Of a stretch of 64,000 nt of DNA, positions 19,460-29,667 are shown piece after piece; position 1 is the first letter of the stretch; each line of letters starts with the position of its first letter. This stretch comes from Bacillota bacterium. Its GTDB lineage: Bacteria; Bacillota; Clostridia; UBA1381. Both the position numbers and the translations under genes were made by a program. The stretch covers positions 75,672 through 139,671 of the forward strand of contig JAIKVQ010000182.1 of assembly GCA_024685565.1 (NCBI GenBank), written 5' to 3'. The notes under the pieces were generated by a model. It saw only the letters and a program-made list of their open reading frames with translations. It was not told the DNA's origin and searched no databases.

Positions 19460-20326
19460 GTGGTGGCAACAATAGGTTTCACATACGATTATCCGTATAC
19501 CTACTACAACGAGGAACGAGGGCGTTTTACTTGGCAGTGGTCTGAATCGAGAGTGACTCTGAACAGGTGTTACACATACCCCGTTCAGTTTAATTCCTCA
19601 CTGCCGAAATGCTCACACATCAACCTTGACCTTGAAATTGAAAACACAGGAAGCGGAACGGTACTTGATAGAAGTTGGGATTTTTACGTTTATAGGGACA
19701 GCTACGGTTGGTATGAAGCTATGACATTTACACTCCCAAGTGACGGAAAATATACAATAGATTGTGATTTGAATGATTACAACATTTCTAAATTAGCCTT
19801 TGTGCCATCGTCAAATCCAGGGTCGAGCAGAACATGGACAACGGGATGCAGTATAAATCAAATTCGTATTACTGAAACTCTCGAAATAAACGAACTCGCA
19901 TCAGGCACATTTCAGTACGGAGTGTTCACAAACCGTTCGGGAGTAAAAAAGGATTTGACAGAAGTTTACGCCAATATAGGTGGAACGCTTACACAAGCAA
20001 CAAACATATTTGCTAATGCGAATGGTACGCTTGTCTCGCTTGCTCCTGTTTATTCAGCCTATTTGAGGACGGAATCTGAAATAATGTATTTATATAAATT
20101 CATTCCACCTTCGGACGGGACATATAAAATAAAAGTTAAGCGACAATCGGGAGACCACGAAATACGTTTTTATGACGGTGAATTCACACAACTTTATGAC
20201 GGATATTTTTATGACAGGAGCTTTTCCTTAACGGAAGGCTCCGTTTATTATATTACACTAACGCACTATTACGCCAATACCGATGTTGGCGAAAGCTATC
20301 TGCAAATTTATAAGGAGGGCGTATGA
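19460..20326 (+). CDS. Hypothetical tail/receptor-region protein
   Basis: ORF with GTG start between fibre and spike genes. Confidence 0.6.
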   Translation: MVATIGFTYDYPYTYYNEERGRFTWQWSESRVTLNRCYTYPVQFNSSLPKCSHINLDLEIENTGSGTVLDRSWDFYVYRDSYGWYEAMTFTLPSDGKYTIDCDLNDYNISKLAFVPSSNPGSSRTWTTGCSINQIRITETLEINELASGTFQYGVFTNRSGVKKDLTEVYANIGGTLTQATNIFANANGTLVSLAPVYSAYLRTESEIMYLYKFIPPSDGTYKIKVKRQSGDHEIRFYDGEFTQLYDGYFYDRSFSLTEGSVYYITLTHYYANTDVGESYLQIYKEGV

Positions 20327-23300
20327 AATTCAAATTCAAGGTCACGGGCGATAAGCTGACCGTAACCGAAAAAAACATACCAACATATACGGGCAATATC
20401 AACACCTATGAATGCGAGTTTGAATTCAGTCGTTCTTGGGGCGATATTCCCGTTAGAATAGCAGTTTTTAATAATGTGCTTGTTATTCTTGATAATAACA
20501 AATGCCATATTCCTGCGGAACTTCTCTGCAATCAAGGCAGGATTGATGTAGGCGTATTCGGCACAAACGAAAACGAAGCCTTAAAACGCATATCGACAAA
20601 CCTCATAAGCATTAGTGTTGCGACAGGTGCATACCGTGAGGGTGTTGCTCCCACAGAGCCGACCCCCGAATTTTGGGAACAAGCGATGCGGCTATGGGAA
20701 ACAAAAGCAGATGCCGATTCGGTGAATAGCAGATTGACCGTTTTAGATGAAGCGACAAGCAATTTAACGCAGAGTGTTTCTTCGCTTGAAGCGGCGCAAG
20801 CTGAAACAGCTTCTCGGCAAACTACAGCCGAAAACAAGATAAACGCACTTCAAGGTAGTACAGCACGGCACGAAACAAGTATATCGTCATTGACGGGGCG
20901 TGTTTCTACTCAAGAGGCAAATATGAATACTGCCAACACGAACATTGCAAATATTACTGCTCGAATGCAAAACGCTGAATCAAAGGCGCAGGAAATTGAG
21001 GATGCCGTTTCTGATATAGACGGTAGACTTGCCGAGGTCGAAACAGAAGCAGAAGCCATGTCGGAATCCATTGCAGATATTGAAGCGGATGTTCAGGCAA
21101 CCGACACAAATGTCGGTGAACTTGATTCTCGCCTTTCTGACGCAGAAGCGGACATTGAGGATATCAAAACCCGACCCCAAACGGGTCACACCTTTAACAG
21201 ACAATTCAACGTTTCGGGCGGTTTCGTTTCTGTTGGGAACAAGAAATCCGAAGTTGTTATTGACCTTCAGGACATAGTTTCGGCAGGGTCAGGCGGTTAT
21301 AGGGTGGATTTGCCAAGCGATAATGCGGCAAAAATAACATGGCGAGGTGTCACGGATATTGTCATACCAACCTCAACATCAACGAGCTATGGCTCTGTTT
21401 CAAATAAGTACGGGAAAATAATATCGTCCGTTAGTGGTACGCTTATAAGCCTCCCTGCAGGGGTCGATTATACGCCTGATATGGACTTGACAAAGTATGA
21501 CACTCTTTCGATTTTTCCGCTTATGCGAGATGAGTATGTTGATAAAGACGGGTACGCTTACAGTTTTGGGAATCGTCTCGTAACCTCCGTGGAGTCTGCC
21601 GCAGTAAGAACTTCATATTACCGTTGGCTCGATTCGGACGGCAACACACAAACATATTCGGATTGTGACGGCATCACCCTTGTAAATCTGTACTACAAAG
21701 ACAGCGGAAATTTCAACGACAACAGTATATGGAATCAGCGAACTTGGAATACGGGAACGGGACTGAACGGAAATGAGTATTACATCTTAAACGGACAGAC
21801 CCAAAACAAACTCGAACAGTTTACTACTTCATGGGGATTGTTCCCACACATAAGACCCTCAAGTAATGACGAAGTGCCGTATTTTTATGTGACGGTCAAA
21901 AAGGCTGACGGCAACCTGATACAGCTTAAAACGGTCAGCTATACCGAGTTTATGCTCGATAACGAACTGAATGTCGCAACGATGGATGTAAACGGCAGAG
22001 CGTACTTGAAACCGCATCCCGATTTGCTGTTTTCCTTGAACGGGAGCAAGTTTATTTGTATTGACGGCAAAATTGCATTCAAGAACATCTATGCGATTGT
22101 AAAAATGGAAGGGAGCGAACTTCACAAGTCTGCAGAGCCGATTGAGAACGTTATAAAAACCTACGCAAACGGCAAATTGTATTTTATTCCGCATGAAGGA
22201 GTATCTGAATACGCATCAGCCTTTGACGGGAGTTTTTATACTAAAAACTATGACATACTTCCCGAAGCCGCATATTCCGATATTCAGCTTGGCGAGGTTT
22301 ACGGCGGACATGAAGGAATGTTAAAGCATTCGATTATTCCTTTGCCGTCATCAAATCTCGGCACGAAGTATGCACCAAACGGACACATTTCAAACTCAAG
22401 GACTGTTCCGTTTCCGAGTGTCACAGGTACAAAGGGAACGCTCTATGCCACTAACGGGATGCGTATTGAAATTCCTGAATTGTTTTCGTACAAGACCGTT
22501 TATGACGAATGCAACGAAACACAACTTATAAAGCGTTTTTCAGATGAGGTACTGTTAACGGCTGATATGATTTTGAGCTTTGAGAGAATCGGAACGTCAA
22601 ACGGAGCGATTGCAAAATTCCGAATTCCAATCACATCTGATGAAAATGCTCCTGCGGTCAACAGCGCAAGCACAGCCGCAAACATTCTGCAATCAGGATT
22701 TGAAGTGAAAAGCGAAAACGACATAACGGCTTATACTACTTTCGGCTATGATAAATACGCAGTTGCTTTTACCTATGCGGCAAATTCGGATTATGCCGTT
22801 CTTACCATCGCACAAAACTATGGAGGTGGGCTTGCGGAACTGAAACAGGGCATAAAACTTGCACAGTATAAATTCAGGTACGAGCTTGCCGAGCCGAGGA
22901 TAAAACGGAATGTCGACAAGTTGTATATACAAAGCGGCGATTCGGTTTCATTTGTCTGCGATGACGGGTTTGTGTCCTATAAAAACATTCTGCTTAAGGC
23001 TCCTGAAAACACGGAAGCGGCTATCGGTATGATGCGTCCTACGGTGAAAAACATAAATGATTTGAATTACCGTGTGGAAAATATCGAAGTGTCTAAAGAC
23101 TACGGCAAAATTGGCAAGGGCGATGGTGTAACCGATGACACACAGGCAATTCAAACAGCCATCGGACAAACGGCAAATATCAACCCTTCGTTTTCTCGTG
23201 AAGTTGTTTTGACATCGGGCGTCTATCGAATTTCCTCGCCTCTTAAAATGAATGTCGAACAGATGACACTCCGTGGTGAAGGTGAAGTTATCCTGTGGGC

Positions 23301-25236
23301 AACCGAGGACAATTACGAGCCTATAATCCGTGTTATGGCAGGTGGCTGTAAAATCGAAAACATCAAAATTTATCTTGCAAAAACTGATGACGATACGAAC
23401 TACACCAATACGGGCAAACCCTACTACGGTTATTTGAAATCGTATAAAGAAACAGCCGCCGCAAATGCCGAAGGCAATGGTCACTATTGCGGAATTTATG
23501 TTGATACAGGCGGCGTGTTCGGTGACGGTGAAGGCGTGTACGGATTTTATAATCTCACAGTCAGGGACGTTACCGTTCAGGGCGCATTTCGATACTCGAC
23601 AAAATTCATCGAAAAATCCTACGGGGTGTACTTCCCGAAGACAGGCTACTGCTATTTCACAACCATAGACAATTGCTTTTTTAACTCGGTTATGTGCGGA
23701 CTTTACCTCGGTGGAGGTCAGCCGAGCGATGTGCATTGCAAATTCGATGTCGGTGAAGACATTTATGGACTTGGCGCATTAAGTAATGCTAACACTTTTC
23801 AGCACCGAAACTGCTATAACATAATGGGATGCAGGTATGGTGTGATTGCATACTCTTATGGGAACACGCTCCGAATTGACGGACAGGCATCGGGCGAGGA
23901 TAGTATGAATCCCTATGTTTACGATGGAGACGAACGAGAGATGCCGCTTGATGAAAATACCGCATGGGTGGAAAACACACAGGCATATCGGTACAATTCT
24001 GCAACGGACGAGTTTGAGGCGATTGAGGGCGAAACCGTTATGGGCTTTCCTGCCGAGATTGGACTTTGGCGTAAGGTTACCGATGCAGGTGTTTTAATGC
24101 ATGGCAAGAGCAACTTAATTGAAGAGATGATTTTTGACCACCAAAGGACAACCTACGGTGCTATTTATTTAACCTCTAAATCGTCTTGCTGTATGTATAC
24201 CTCGTATTCTGCTTCAAGCGTGGCTTACGGCAGAACGGGATTAACTTGGATGCGTGATATGTATATCCCTATTGAAAAGGATGCAAACGGCAAATACGTC
24301 AAATGGGCGTTGTGGCGTAGCAGGGACACAAGTGAGAATGCCACCGATTGCGGATTTAACAATAGAGCTATCAATGCAAACACACTTATAAACGAGCATC
24401 GCTTCGGCGCAGGTATGATTTCATCCCTTGATAAATACGGCTTAAGCCTTGCATTGCCGAGGACAATTGACAAAACGGACGATGTTGCGGCTTATGCGGA
24501 TAAGGTCGGGTCGGTCAAATGCTACTATGTCAATGCCAATAACGAGGAGGAAGAAATAACCGAGTTTTGGCGAGGGCATCCGCAAAAGAATAAAACGGTA
24601 ACGGACATTTCACCGATTTTCAGACCCGAATGCAACATTCCGCTTTTCGGAATAGCCACAGGCTTTACCTTCAAACAGATACCGACACATGACCACCCCA
24701 TAATCATCGAGATTGATTTCGGCAGAAGCATTATGGGTATTTCAAGCGGCATCATACGCTTTAACCGCTTTATTTGTGCGGATATTTGTTTTTCATATTT
24801 CATCAACGATGAATGGACTCCTTACTTCAACCGTTATGAAGGAAATATGAATGCCGAGTTTTTATGGAACACCTACAATTTCAACGGAACTCATAACGCT
24901 CGCCATTTAATCGATAAGGTGCGCATAAAACTCGGTGATGCGTATATGCCGATGCTCGAAAATGCAGTTAATTACAATGACGGAGAAACATCAAAAACAT
25001 ATCCTGCAGGGACGAAATATAATCCCGATGGTTTTGTTGGTATAAGCAAAATCTTTATTGCCGATGTGAACGGTGGCGGTCGTGCTTTTATGACAAAAAG
25101 CGGAGGTGACGTTTATGGGGACATAAATGCGGATGGACGTTTGGAAAGCAAAAGCGGTATTGTAAAGCTCGGCAATACCTCGCTTACGGAAGAGCAGTTA
25201 CAAAAACTATTAAATCTGATTGATGAGGAGGATTGA
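20323..25236 (+). CDS. Giant tail spike (1637 aa): BppU-like N-terminus, coiled coil, pectate-lyase-type beta-helix
   Basis: VTEKNIPTYTGNINTYECEFEFSRSW; heptad-rich 150-270; DYGKIGKGDGVTDDTQAIQTAI. Confidence 0.85.
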   Translation: MKFKFKVTGDKLTVTEKNIPTYTGNINTYECEFEFSRSWGDIPVRIAVFNNVLVILDNNKCHIPAELLCNQGRIDVGVFGTNENEALKRISTNLISISVATGAYREGVAPTEPTPEFWEQAMRLWETKADADSVNSRLTVLDEATSNLTQSVSSLEAAQAETASRQTTAENKINALQGSTARHETSISSLTGRVSTQEANMNTANTNIANITARMQNAESKAQEIEDAVSDIDGRLAEVETEAEAMSESIADIEADVQATDTNVGELDSRLSDAEADIEDIKTRPQTGHTFNRQFNVSGGFVSVGNKKSEVVIDLQDIVSAGSGGYRVDLPSDNAAKITWRGVTDIVIPTSTSTSYGSVSNKYGKIISSVSGTLISLPAGVDYTPDMDLTKYDTLSIFPLMRDEYVDKDGYAYSFGNRLVTSVESAAVRTSYYRWLDSDGNTQTYSDCDGITLVNLYYKDSGNFNDNSIWNQRTWNTGTGLNGNEYYILNGQTQNKLEQFTTSWGLFPHIRPSSNDEVPYFYVTVKKADGNLIQLKTVSYTEFMLDNELNVATMDVNGRAYLKPHPDLLFSLNGSKFICIDGKIAFKNIYAIVKMEGSELHKSAEPIENVIKTYANGKLYFIPHEGVSEYASAFDGSFYTKNYDILPEAAYSDIQLGEVYGGHEGMLKHSIIPLPSSNLGTKYAPNGHISNSRTVPFPSVTGTKGTLYATNGMRIEIPELFSYKTVYDECNETQLIKRFSDEVLLTADMILSFERIGTSNGAIAKFRIPITSDENAPAVNSASTAANILQSGFEVKSENDITAYTTFGYDKYAVAFTYAANSDYAVLTIAQNYGGGLAELKQGIKLAQYKFRYELAEPRIKRNVDKLYIQSGDSVSFVCDDGFVSYKNILLKAPENTEAAIGMMRPTVKNINDLNYRVENIEVSKDYGKIGKGDGVTDDTQAIQTAIGQTANINPSFSREVVLTSGVYRISSPLKMNVEQMTLRGEGEVILWATEDNYEPIIRVMAGGCKIENIKIYLAKTDDDTNYTNTGKPYYGYLKSYKETAAANAEGNGHYCGIYVDTGGVFGDGEGVYGFYNLTVRDVTVQGAFRYSTKFIEKSYGVYFPKTGYCYFTTIDNCFFNSVMCGLYLGGGQPSDVHCKFDVGEDIYGLGALSNANTFQHRNCYNIMGCRYGVIAYSYGNTLRIDGQASGEDSMNPYVYDGDEREMPLDENTAWVENTQAYRYNSATDEFEAIEGETVMGFPAEIGLWRKVTDAGVLMHGKSNLIEEMIFDHQRTTYGAIYLTSKSSCCMYTSYSASSVAYGRTGLTWMRDMYIPIEKDANGKYVKWALWRSRDTSENATDCGFNNRAINANTLINEHRFGAGMISSLDKYGLSLALPRTIDKTDDVAAYADKVGSVKCYYVNANNEEEEITEFWRGHPQKNKTVTDISPIFRPECNIPLFGIATGFTFKQIPTHDHPIIIEIDFGRSIMGISSGIIRFNRFICADICFSYFINDEWTPYFNRYEGNMNAEFLWNTYNFNGTHNARHLIDKVRIKLGDAYMPMLENAVNYNDGETSKTYPAGTKYNPDGFVGISKIFIADVNGGGRAFMTKSGGDVYGDINADGRLESKSGIVKLGNTSLTEEQLQKLLNLIDEED

Positions 25237-25241
25237 TTTGC

Positions 25242-25652
25242 ATGAAGGAACTATGGAACACTACACAATTTTTATTTGCCGCAGTGGGCGGTTGGCTCGG
25301 TTGGTTTTTGGGGGGATGTGATGGTCTGTTGTATGCACTGATAGCGTTTGTTGTTATTGACTACATAACAGGATTCATGTGCGCCGTGCTTGACAAAAGA
25401 CTGTCGAGCGAGGTGGGCTTCAGAGGTATTTGCAAAAAGGTACTCATTTTTGCGCTCGTAGGTATGGGTCACATCCTTGACACGCATATTATCGGGTCAG
25501 GGTCTGTTTTACGAACAGCAGTTATTTTCTTCTACATTTCCAATGAGGGTGTATCACTTTTGGAAAACGCAACACACCTCGGTCTGCCCGTTCCGAAAAA
25601 GATAAAGGTTATCTTGGAACAGCTACACGACAGAAGCGAGAAGGAGGATTGA
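25242..25652 (+). CDS. Phage holin (phage_holin_4 type)
   Basis: GGWLGWFLGGCDGLLYALIAFVVIDYITGFMCAVLDKRLSSEVGFRGICKKV. Confidence 0.9.
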   Translation: MKELWNTTQFLFAAVGGWLGWFLGGCDGLLYALIAFVVIDYITGFMCAVLDKRLSSEVGFRGICKKVLIFALVGMGHILDTHIIGSGSVLRTAVIFFYISNEGVSLLENATHLGLPVPKKIKVILEQLHDRSEKED

Positions 25653-25655
25653 CAA

Positions 25656-26489
25656 ATGCAGATTATTGAAAGCATTTTGACGAAAAACCCCTGTTATACC
25701 GCAGGACGGACAATCACGGTAAAGGGGCTGATGCTCCATTCCGTAGGCTGTCCGCAACCTAATGCCCAAGTTTTTATTCAGAATTGGAATCGCCCTGATT
25801 ACAAGAATGCCTGTGTTCACGGTTTTATTGACGGAAACACAGGCATTATTTATCAAACGCTCCCGTGGAATCACAGAGGTTGGCACGGCGGCGGCTCTTC
25901 CAATAACACGCATATCGGAGTTGAAATGTGCGAGCCTTCCTGTATTAAGTACACACAAGGCTCCTCCTTCACCTGCTCCGATAAAGCGGCGGCACAGGCT
26001 TCGGTCAAAAAGACTTATAATGCCGCCGTTGAGCTTTTTGCCATGCTCTGCAAAAAATACAATCTAAATCCTATGAAGGACATTGTTTCTCACCGTGAAG
26101 GTCATGCGATTGGCATAGCGACAAATCACGGTGACCCTGAACACCTTTGGAAAGGCGTGGGGCTTAATTACACGATGGACGGCTTCAGAGCCGATGTAAA
26201 ATACACTATGGAAAGCGAGGATGAAAAACCTATGACTACGGAGGAAAGAACGAAGTTTAACAAACTTGTCGATGCGGTCGGCACTCTTGCTGAAAAGGTC
26301 GACAAACTGGAGCATAAAATGATTTACGCTTGGGTTGACGACAATATGCCCGAATGGGCAAAGCCTACCATTACGAAGCTCATCAATAAAGGCTATCTCA
26401 AAGGCGATGAGGAAGGAAAACTAAATATTGATGATAATATGCTCCGTATGCTCGTCATTAATGACCGTGCAGGAATATATGGTGAATAA
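25656..26489 (+). CDS. N-acetylmuramoyl-L-alanine amidase endolysin
   Basis: GLMLHSVGCPQPNA, WHGGGSSNNTHIGVEMCEP, SHREGHAIGIATNHGDPEHLW. Confidence 0.93.
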   Translation: MQIIESILTKNPCYTAGRTITVKGLMLHSVGCPQPNAQVFIQNWNRPDYKNACVHGFIDGNTGIIYQTLPWNHRGWHGGGSSNNTHIGVEMCEPSCIKYTQGSSFTCSDKAAAQASVKKTYNAAVELFAMLCKKYNLNPMKDIVSHREGHAIGIATNHGDPEHLWKGVGLNYTMDGFRADVKYTMESEDEKPMTTEERTKFNKLVDAVGTLAEKVDKLEHKMIYAWVDDNMPEWAKPTITKLINKGYLKGDEEGKLNIDDNMLRMLVINDRAGIYGE

Positions 26490-26496
26490 CAGAACT

Positions 26497-26527
26497 GCCC
26501 ACTGATGTCTCTTTCAGTGGGCTTTTT
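26497..26527 (+). terminator. Rho-independent terminator after endolysin
   Basis: GCCCACTGA-N8-TCAGTGGGC-TTTTT. Confidence 0.85.
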
Positions 26528-26568
26528 CTTATGCTTAAAAAGAGGTTAAGCATACTTTTTGGTACAGA

Positions 26569-26602
26569 CCAAAATGTAATTGGTTTTTTCAAAAATGTAA
26601 TT
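26569..26602 (-). repeat. Two ~21-bp iterons AATTACATTTTTGAAAAAACC (reverse orientation)
   Basis: Units begin (minus strand) at 26602 and 26581; 18-bp core matches units at 33284-33345. Confidence 0.65.
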
Positions 26603-26697
26603 TTGAGACCGCAAAAACCACCATATAATGCGGAGTTTGGGCTGTGGCACTTTTTCCAAAATCCGCATTTTTGCCTGATAAAGAAACTCTTTATAAA

Positions 26698-27555
26698 TCA
26701 AATCTCCTCATTTTCGTCATCGTAATCAAACTCTGAATCATCATTGTCCTCGTCAAGGTAATAGTCCTTTGAATACAGCTTATTCATAAACAATTTACCG
26801 ACAGGATTTTTACGTTTTCCATTGTAGGCAATTATCATGGCTTCCGCATATCCTAACGAGCCAGGTCGTCTGTCGTGGGCAGTCCTGCCGAGAGTTTTAG
26901 GTGAAATTGCTCCTATCTTTTCAATAAACACCTCATCGTCAAGCGTGTCCCTGTATGTGACTATGAGCTTCGCTATGGCATTTAAGATGTTAGCTGAAAA
27001 AGAGTTTATATCGCCTTCCCATGTTGCAACACAAAGCCTTAAAACATGATTGAGAACTTGAACGCCGTACTTGAAATAAATGCTTTCCAATGTCGAAACT
27101 GCACTAATAACCCCAGGAGCTTTTCCCGTGCCAATCGTTAATCCGTATGACTCGACAAGCTCTTTTATCATTTGCTGGTCGTGGTTTCCTGCTTCAATAT
27201 TGGCGCAGAAAATTTCATAGGGTTGTAACTTTTTTGTGTACTTCATCTGATTTGCAAAAATATCCGCCTCATGCTCATAAGTCAAATCATCATAAACCAT
27301 GCACCAAACAGGAGTGTCTTGCGACCCTGAAACTAAAAGAATTGTCTCTATCGTGTGCTGTCCGTCAAAAACATAATTTATTCCGTCCCTTCGGCTCACT
27401 TTTACAGGGTTTATCTGATACAAATCAAAGTTTTCTGCCACCTTTTCCACATGATAAACAGATAGATTTCTCTGGTAGTCTTGATTGGAAACGAGGTTTT
27501 TTATCGGTATCTGTTCAAAATGCACTTTGGGTACAAATTGTGAGTAATCGGACAT
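26698..27555 (-). CDS. ParB-fold protein (DUF6551-like)
   Basis: IPIKNLVSNQDYQRNLSVYHVEKVAENFDLYQINPVKVSRRDGINYVFDGQHTIE. Confidence 0.75.
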   Translation of the reverse strand: MSDYSQFVPKVHFEQIPIKNLVSNQDYQRNLSVYHVEKVAENFDLYQINPVKVSRRDGINYVFDGQHTIETILLVSGSQDTPVWCMVYDDLTYEHEADIFANQMKYTKKLQPYEIFCANIEAGNHDQQMIKELVESYGLTIGTGKAPGVISAVSTLESIYFKYGVQVLNHVLRLCVATWEGDINSFSANILNAIAKLIVTYRDTLDDEVFIEKIGAISPKTLGRTAHDRRPGSLGYAEAMIIAYNGKRKNPVGKLFMNKLYSKDYYLDEDNDDSEFDYDDENEEI

Positions 27556-28511
27556 TATTCTGCCTCCTTAAGAAGGTTTAGCATTTCGTTTATGGTTGAC
27601 TCCAAACCATGTAACGAGCTTATGAGTTTTGTTTTTGCCGTTTCGGAAATAATCGCAAGGTTGGCATTAACTTTTGTGCGGTTAATAGAGCTTATCCATG
27701 ATGACATGGTAAGGGTAAGCTCCGTCACTTCCGCATCGGGGTCGAATTCAGGCATCTGCTTAACGCTCGGACTGTTGTTTTTTATTAAAGCCTGCGGATT
27801 ATTCTGTATTGCATTTCTTGATTTGCTGTACTGAAGGTATGGGTTTTTCCTTCGATTCAGCCGCTGATTGATTTTGCTTAATTCCTCGGCTGAAAGATGG
27901 GACATTTCTACTATGTTGTTATGCGAGATTTTATACCGACCCGACAGGATTTTGGGTACTAATTCAGGCTCCTTTGACCCGATGGTTTCAAGTGCCCTCG
28001 TATAAATCGCATACTTTTGAACGGTCGCAGTGGACACATGGTTTTCGTCAGCTATGCGCTCCGCCGTTTTATGGGTAGAAACCGAAGCTCCCTGCATTTT
28101 TTCGATATCCCCTGGGGCAAGGTCATCGGAATCGCTGTATTGATTGAGACCGTTAGGGTTTTTCTTGCTTTGCAGGATTTTTTCTGTTTCATACTGCATC
28201 CCAATTAAAAACCTCCTCGTTTCATTGGATATGTTCCTTCTGCCGAGTTGATTTGCGCAAATCCAAGCAATTACCTCTTCGTCACACTCGAAGGCTATCT
28301 CGACAGTATTGAACGGGATGTCGTGCTTGGTACATATTTCGTAGCGGTTATGCCCGTCAACTATATACCCATTCCATGTTATTATCGGGTCAAGACAGCC
28401 GTCTTTCAAAATGTTCTCTTCAAGCTGTAAATATTCTTGTTGATGTAACGGTCGGATGAGGTTTTTAAATTCCTTTTTAATTTTAAGTTGTTTGTGGCTC
28501 CCATAATACAT
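27555..28511 (-). CDS. ParB N-terminal domain protein
   Basis: LEENILKDGCLDPIITWNGYIVDGHNRYEICTKHDI. Confidence 0.82.
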   Translation of the reverse strand: MYYGSHKQLKIKKEFKNLIRPLHQQEYLQLEENILKDGCLDPIITWNGYIVDGHNRYEICTKHDIPFNTVEIAFECDEEVIAWICANQLGRRNISNETRRFLIGMQYETEKILQSKKNPNGLNQYSDSDDLAPGDIEKMQGASVSTHKTAERIADENHVSTATVQKYAIYTRALETIGSKEPELVPKILSGRYKISHNNIVEMSHLSAEELSKINQRLNRRKNPYLQYSKSRNAIQNNPQALIKNNSPSVKQMPEFDPDAEVTELTLTMSSWISSINRTKVNANLAIISETAKTKLISSLHGLESTINEMLNLLKEAE

Positions 28512-28897
28512 TAATTCTCACCTTCTTTTTCAATTGGGGTAAGTGTATCTAACGAAAAAACTGCCATGTTATGTGTCGGAACAATCGTGCCCATTAAGCG
28601 GTAGGAATAATCCGTGTCAAGCTCATCTACAAGCTCACAGAGCTTTTGTATAAAATACTTGCTGTAAAACTCAATGGAGTTTTCTGCCATCATGTCAATC
28701 GGTCTTATACGCTCCGAGTTTTCGTGCGGCTCGTTCGGTTTCAAAGCTCGTATTGCAACATACTTGTTATTCGGATTTACAAGCAATTGTATGTGCTTTG
28801 GGTCACCCATCATGTGAAGCAGTGATTTGTGAATCCGAATCCTTGATTTTTTTAGGTCAATGGCGATTGTGATAGGAGGCATTGCTGTCGCAATCAT
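28511..28897 (-). CDS. Stand-alone copy of recombinase C-terminal domain (128 aa)
   Basis: IQLLVNPNNKYVAIRA…FYSKYFIQKLCELVDELDTDYSYRLMGTI aligns to the 31558 recombinase C-terminus. Confidence 0.7.
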   Translation of the reverse strand: MIATAMPPITIAIDLKKSRIRIHKSLLHMMGDPKHIQLLVNPNNKYVAIRALKPNEPHENSERIRPIDMMAENSIEFYSKYFIQKLCELVDELDTDYSYRLMGTIVPTHNMAVFSLDTLTPIEKEGEN

Positions 28898-29667
28898 ATA
28901 GTGCCGCCTCCTCCCATCGGTATTGTTTCAGGAAGCATGGGAACAACTGAAGCATCGGTTTCGGTTTCTGTATTATCCTCTCGCTCTTCGTTGTTACCAG
29001 TAGTCTTTGTGTCCTGAATTGAATACACTGCATAGCTGTCAACAATATTAATCTTCATCGCCTTTTGATGTTCTGCAAACGGTAAACCGAACTGGTCTTG
29101 CCATTCCGCAGGAAAAACAGGAACTCTTGCGGTCTTGTGCTTTTCACCTTCAGGGCTTGTCCGCTGATAAACTTCCGTTGAGGTCAGGTCAAATGCCAGG
29201 AGGTACTCGTCATTTGAATGGATAATGTTTCCGAGGATTTTGTATCGGTGGTTTGTGTCCCATTCCATAAGCGAGAATATTTTTGCAAAAAACAGCTTGC
29301 AGGTGATTTGTCTTGGTTTCCTTTTTCCGTCCTTTTCCGAGATGTTGCACCACTTAAAAGCGTCCCTCGCTTCATCGGGGCAGGGTCGTAGGGCGAGAAT
29401 TTTATTATTCCTATTTATCAATACCTGTGCGTACTGACAGTTTGGGAATTTGGCGAGGCAAGCCGCATTAACATAGAACTTGTAATTGTTGAAGCAGACG
29501 GACGGCTCACGCATATGCGCAAAAAACTCTCTGCGCACAACTTGAAATCCCTCAAAGTCAAAATCCTCTCCCATTTCGAGGACTTCGTCATTTTCTGTAA
29601 TTGAGGGTGTGTTTGTGTTTGCTTCGTTGTAGTTAGCTGATGGGAATCCATTTTCAAATTGATTCAT
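28894..29667 (-). CDS. Stand-alone copy of recombinase C-terminal domain (about 257 aa)
   Basis: DFDFEGFQVVRREFF…VLINRNNKILALRP…SLMEWDTNHRYKILGNI…FPAEWQDQFGLPFAEHQKA. Confidence 0.72.
   Translation of the reverse strand: MNQFENGFPSANYNEANTNTPSITENDEVLEMGEDFDFEGFQVVRREFFAHMREPSVCFNNYKFYVNAACLAKFPNCQYAQVLINRNNKILALRPCPDEARDAFKWCNISEKDGKRKPRQITCKLFFAKIFSLMEWDTNHRYKILGNIIHSNDEYLLAFDLTSTEVYQRTSPEGEKHKTARVPVFPAEWQDQFGLPFAEHQKAMKINIVDSYAVYSIQDTKTTGNNEEREDNTETETDASVVPMLPETIPMGGGGTI

Noticed and set aside
22948-23736. 262-aa antisense ORF inside the tail spike (also 2326-2979, 5778-6461, 11887-12531)
   Set aside because: Mirror ORFs from coding bias of well-supported plus-strand phage genes; no RBS or family motif
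16878-25236. Diversity-generating retroelement acting on the tail fibre/spike
   Set aside because: No reverse transcriptase or template repeat visible in the window
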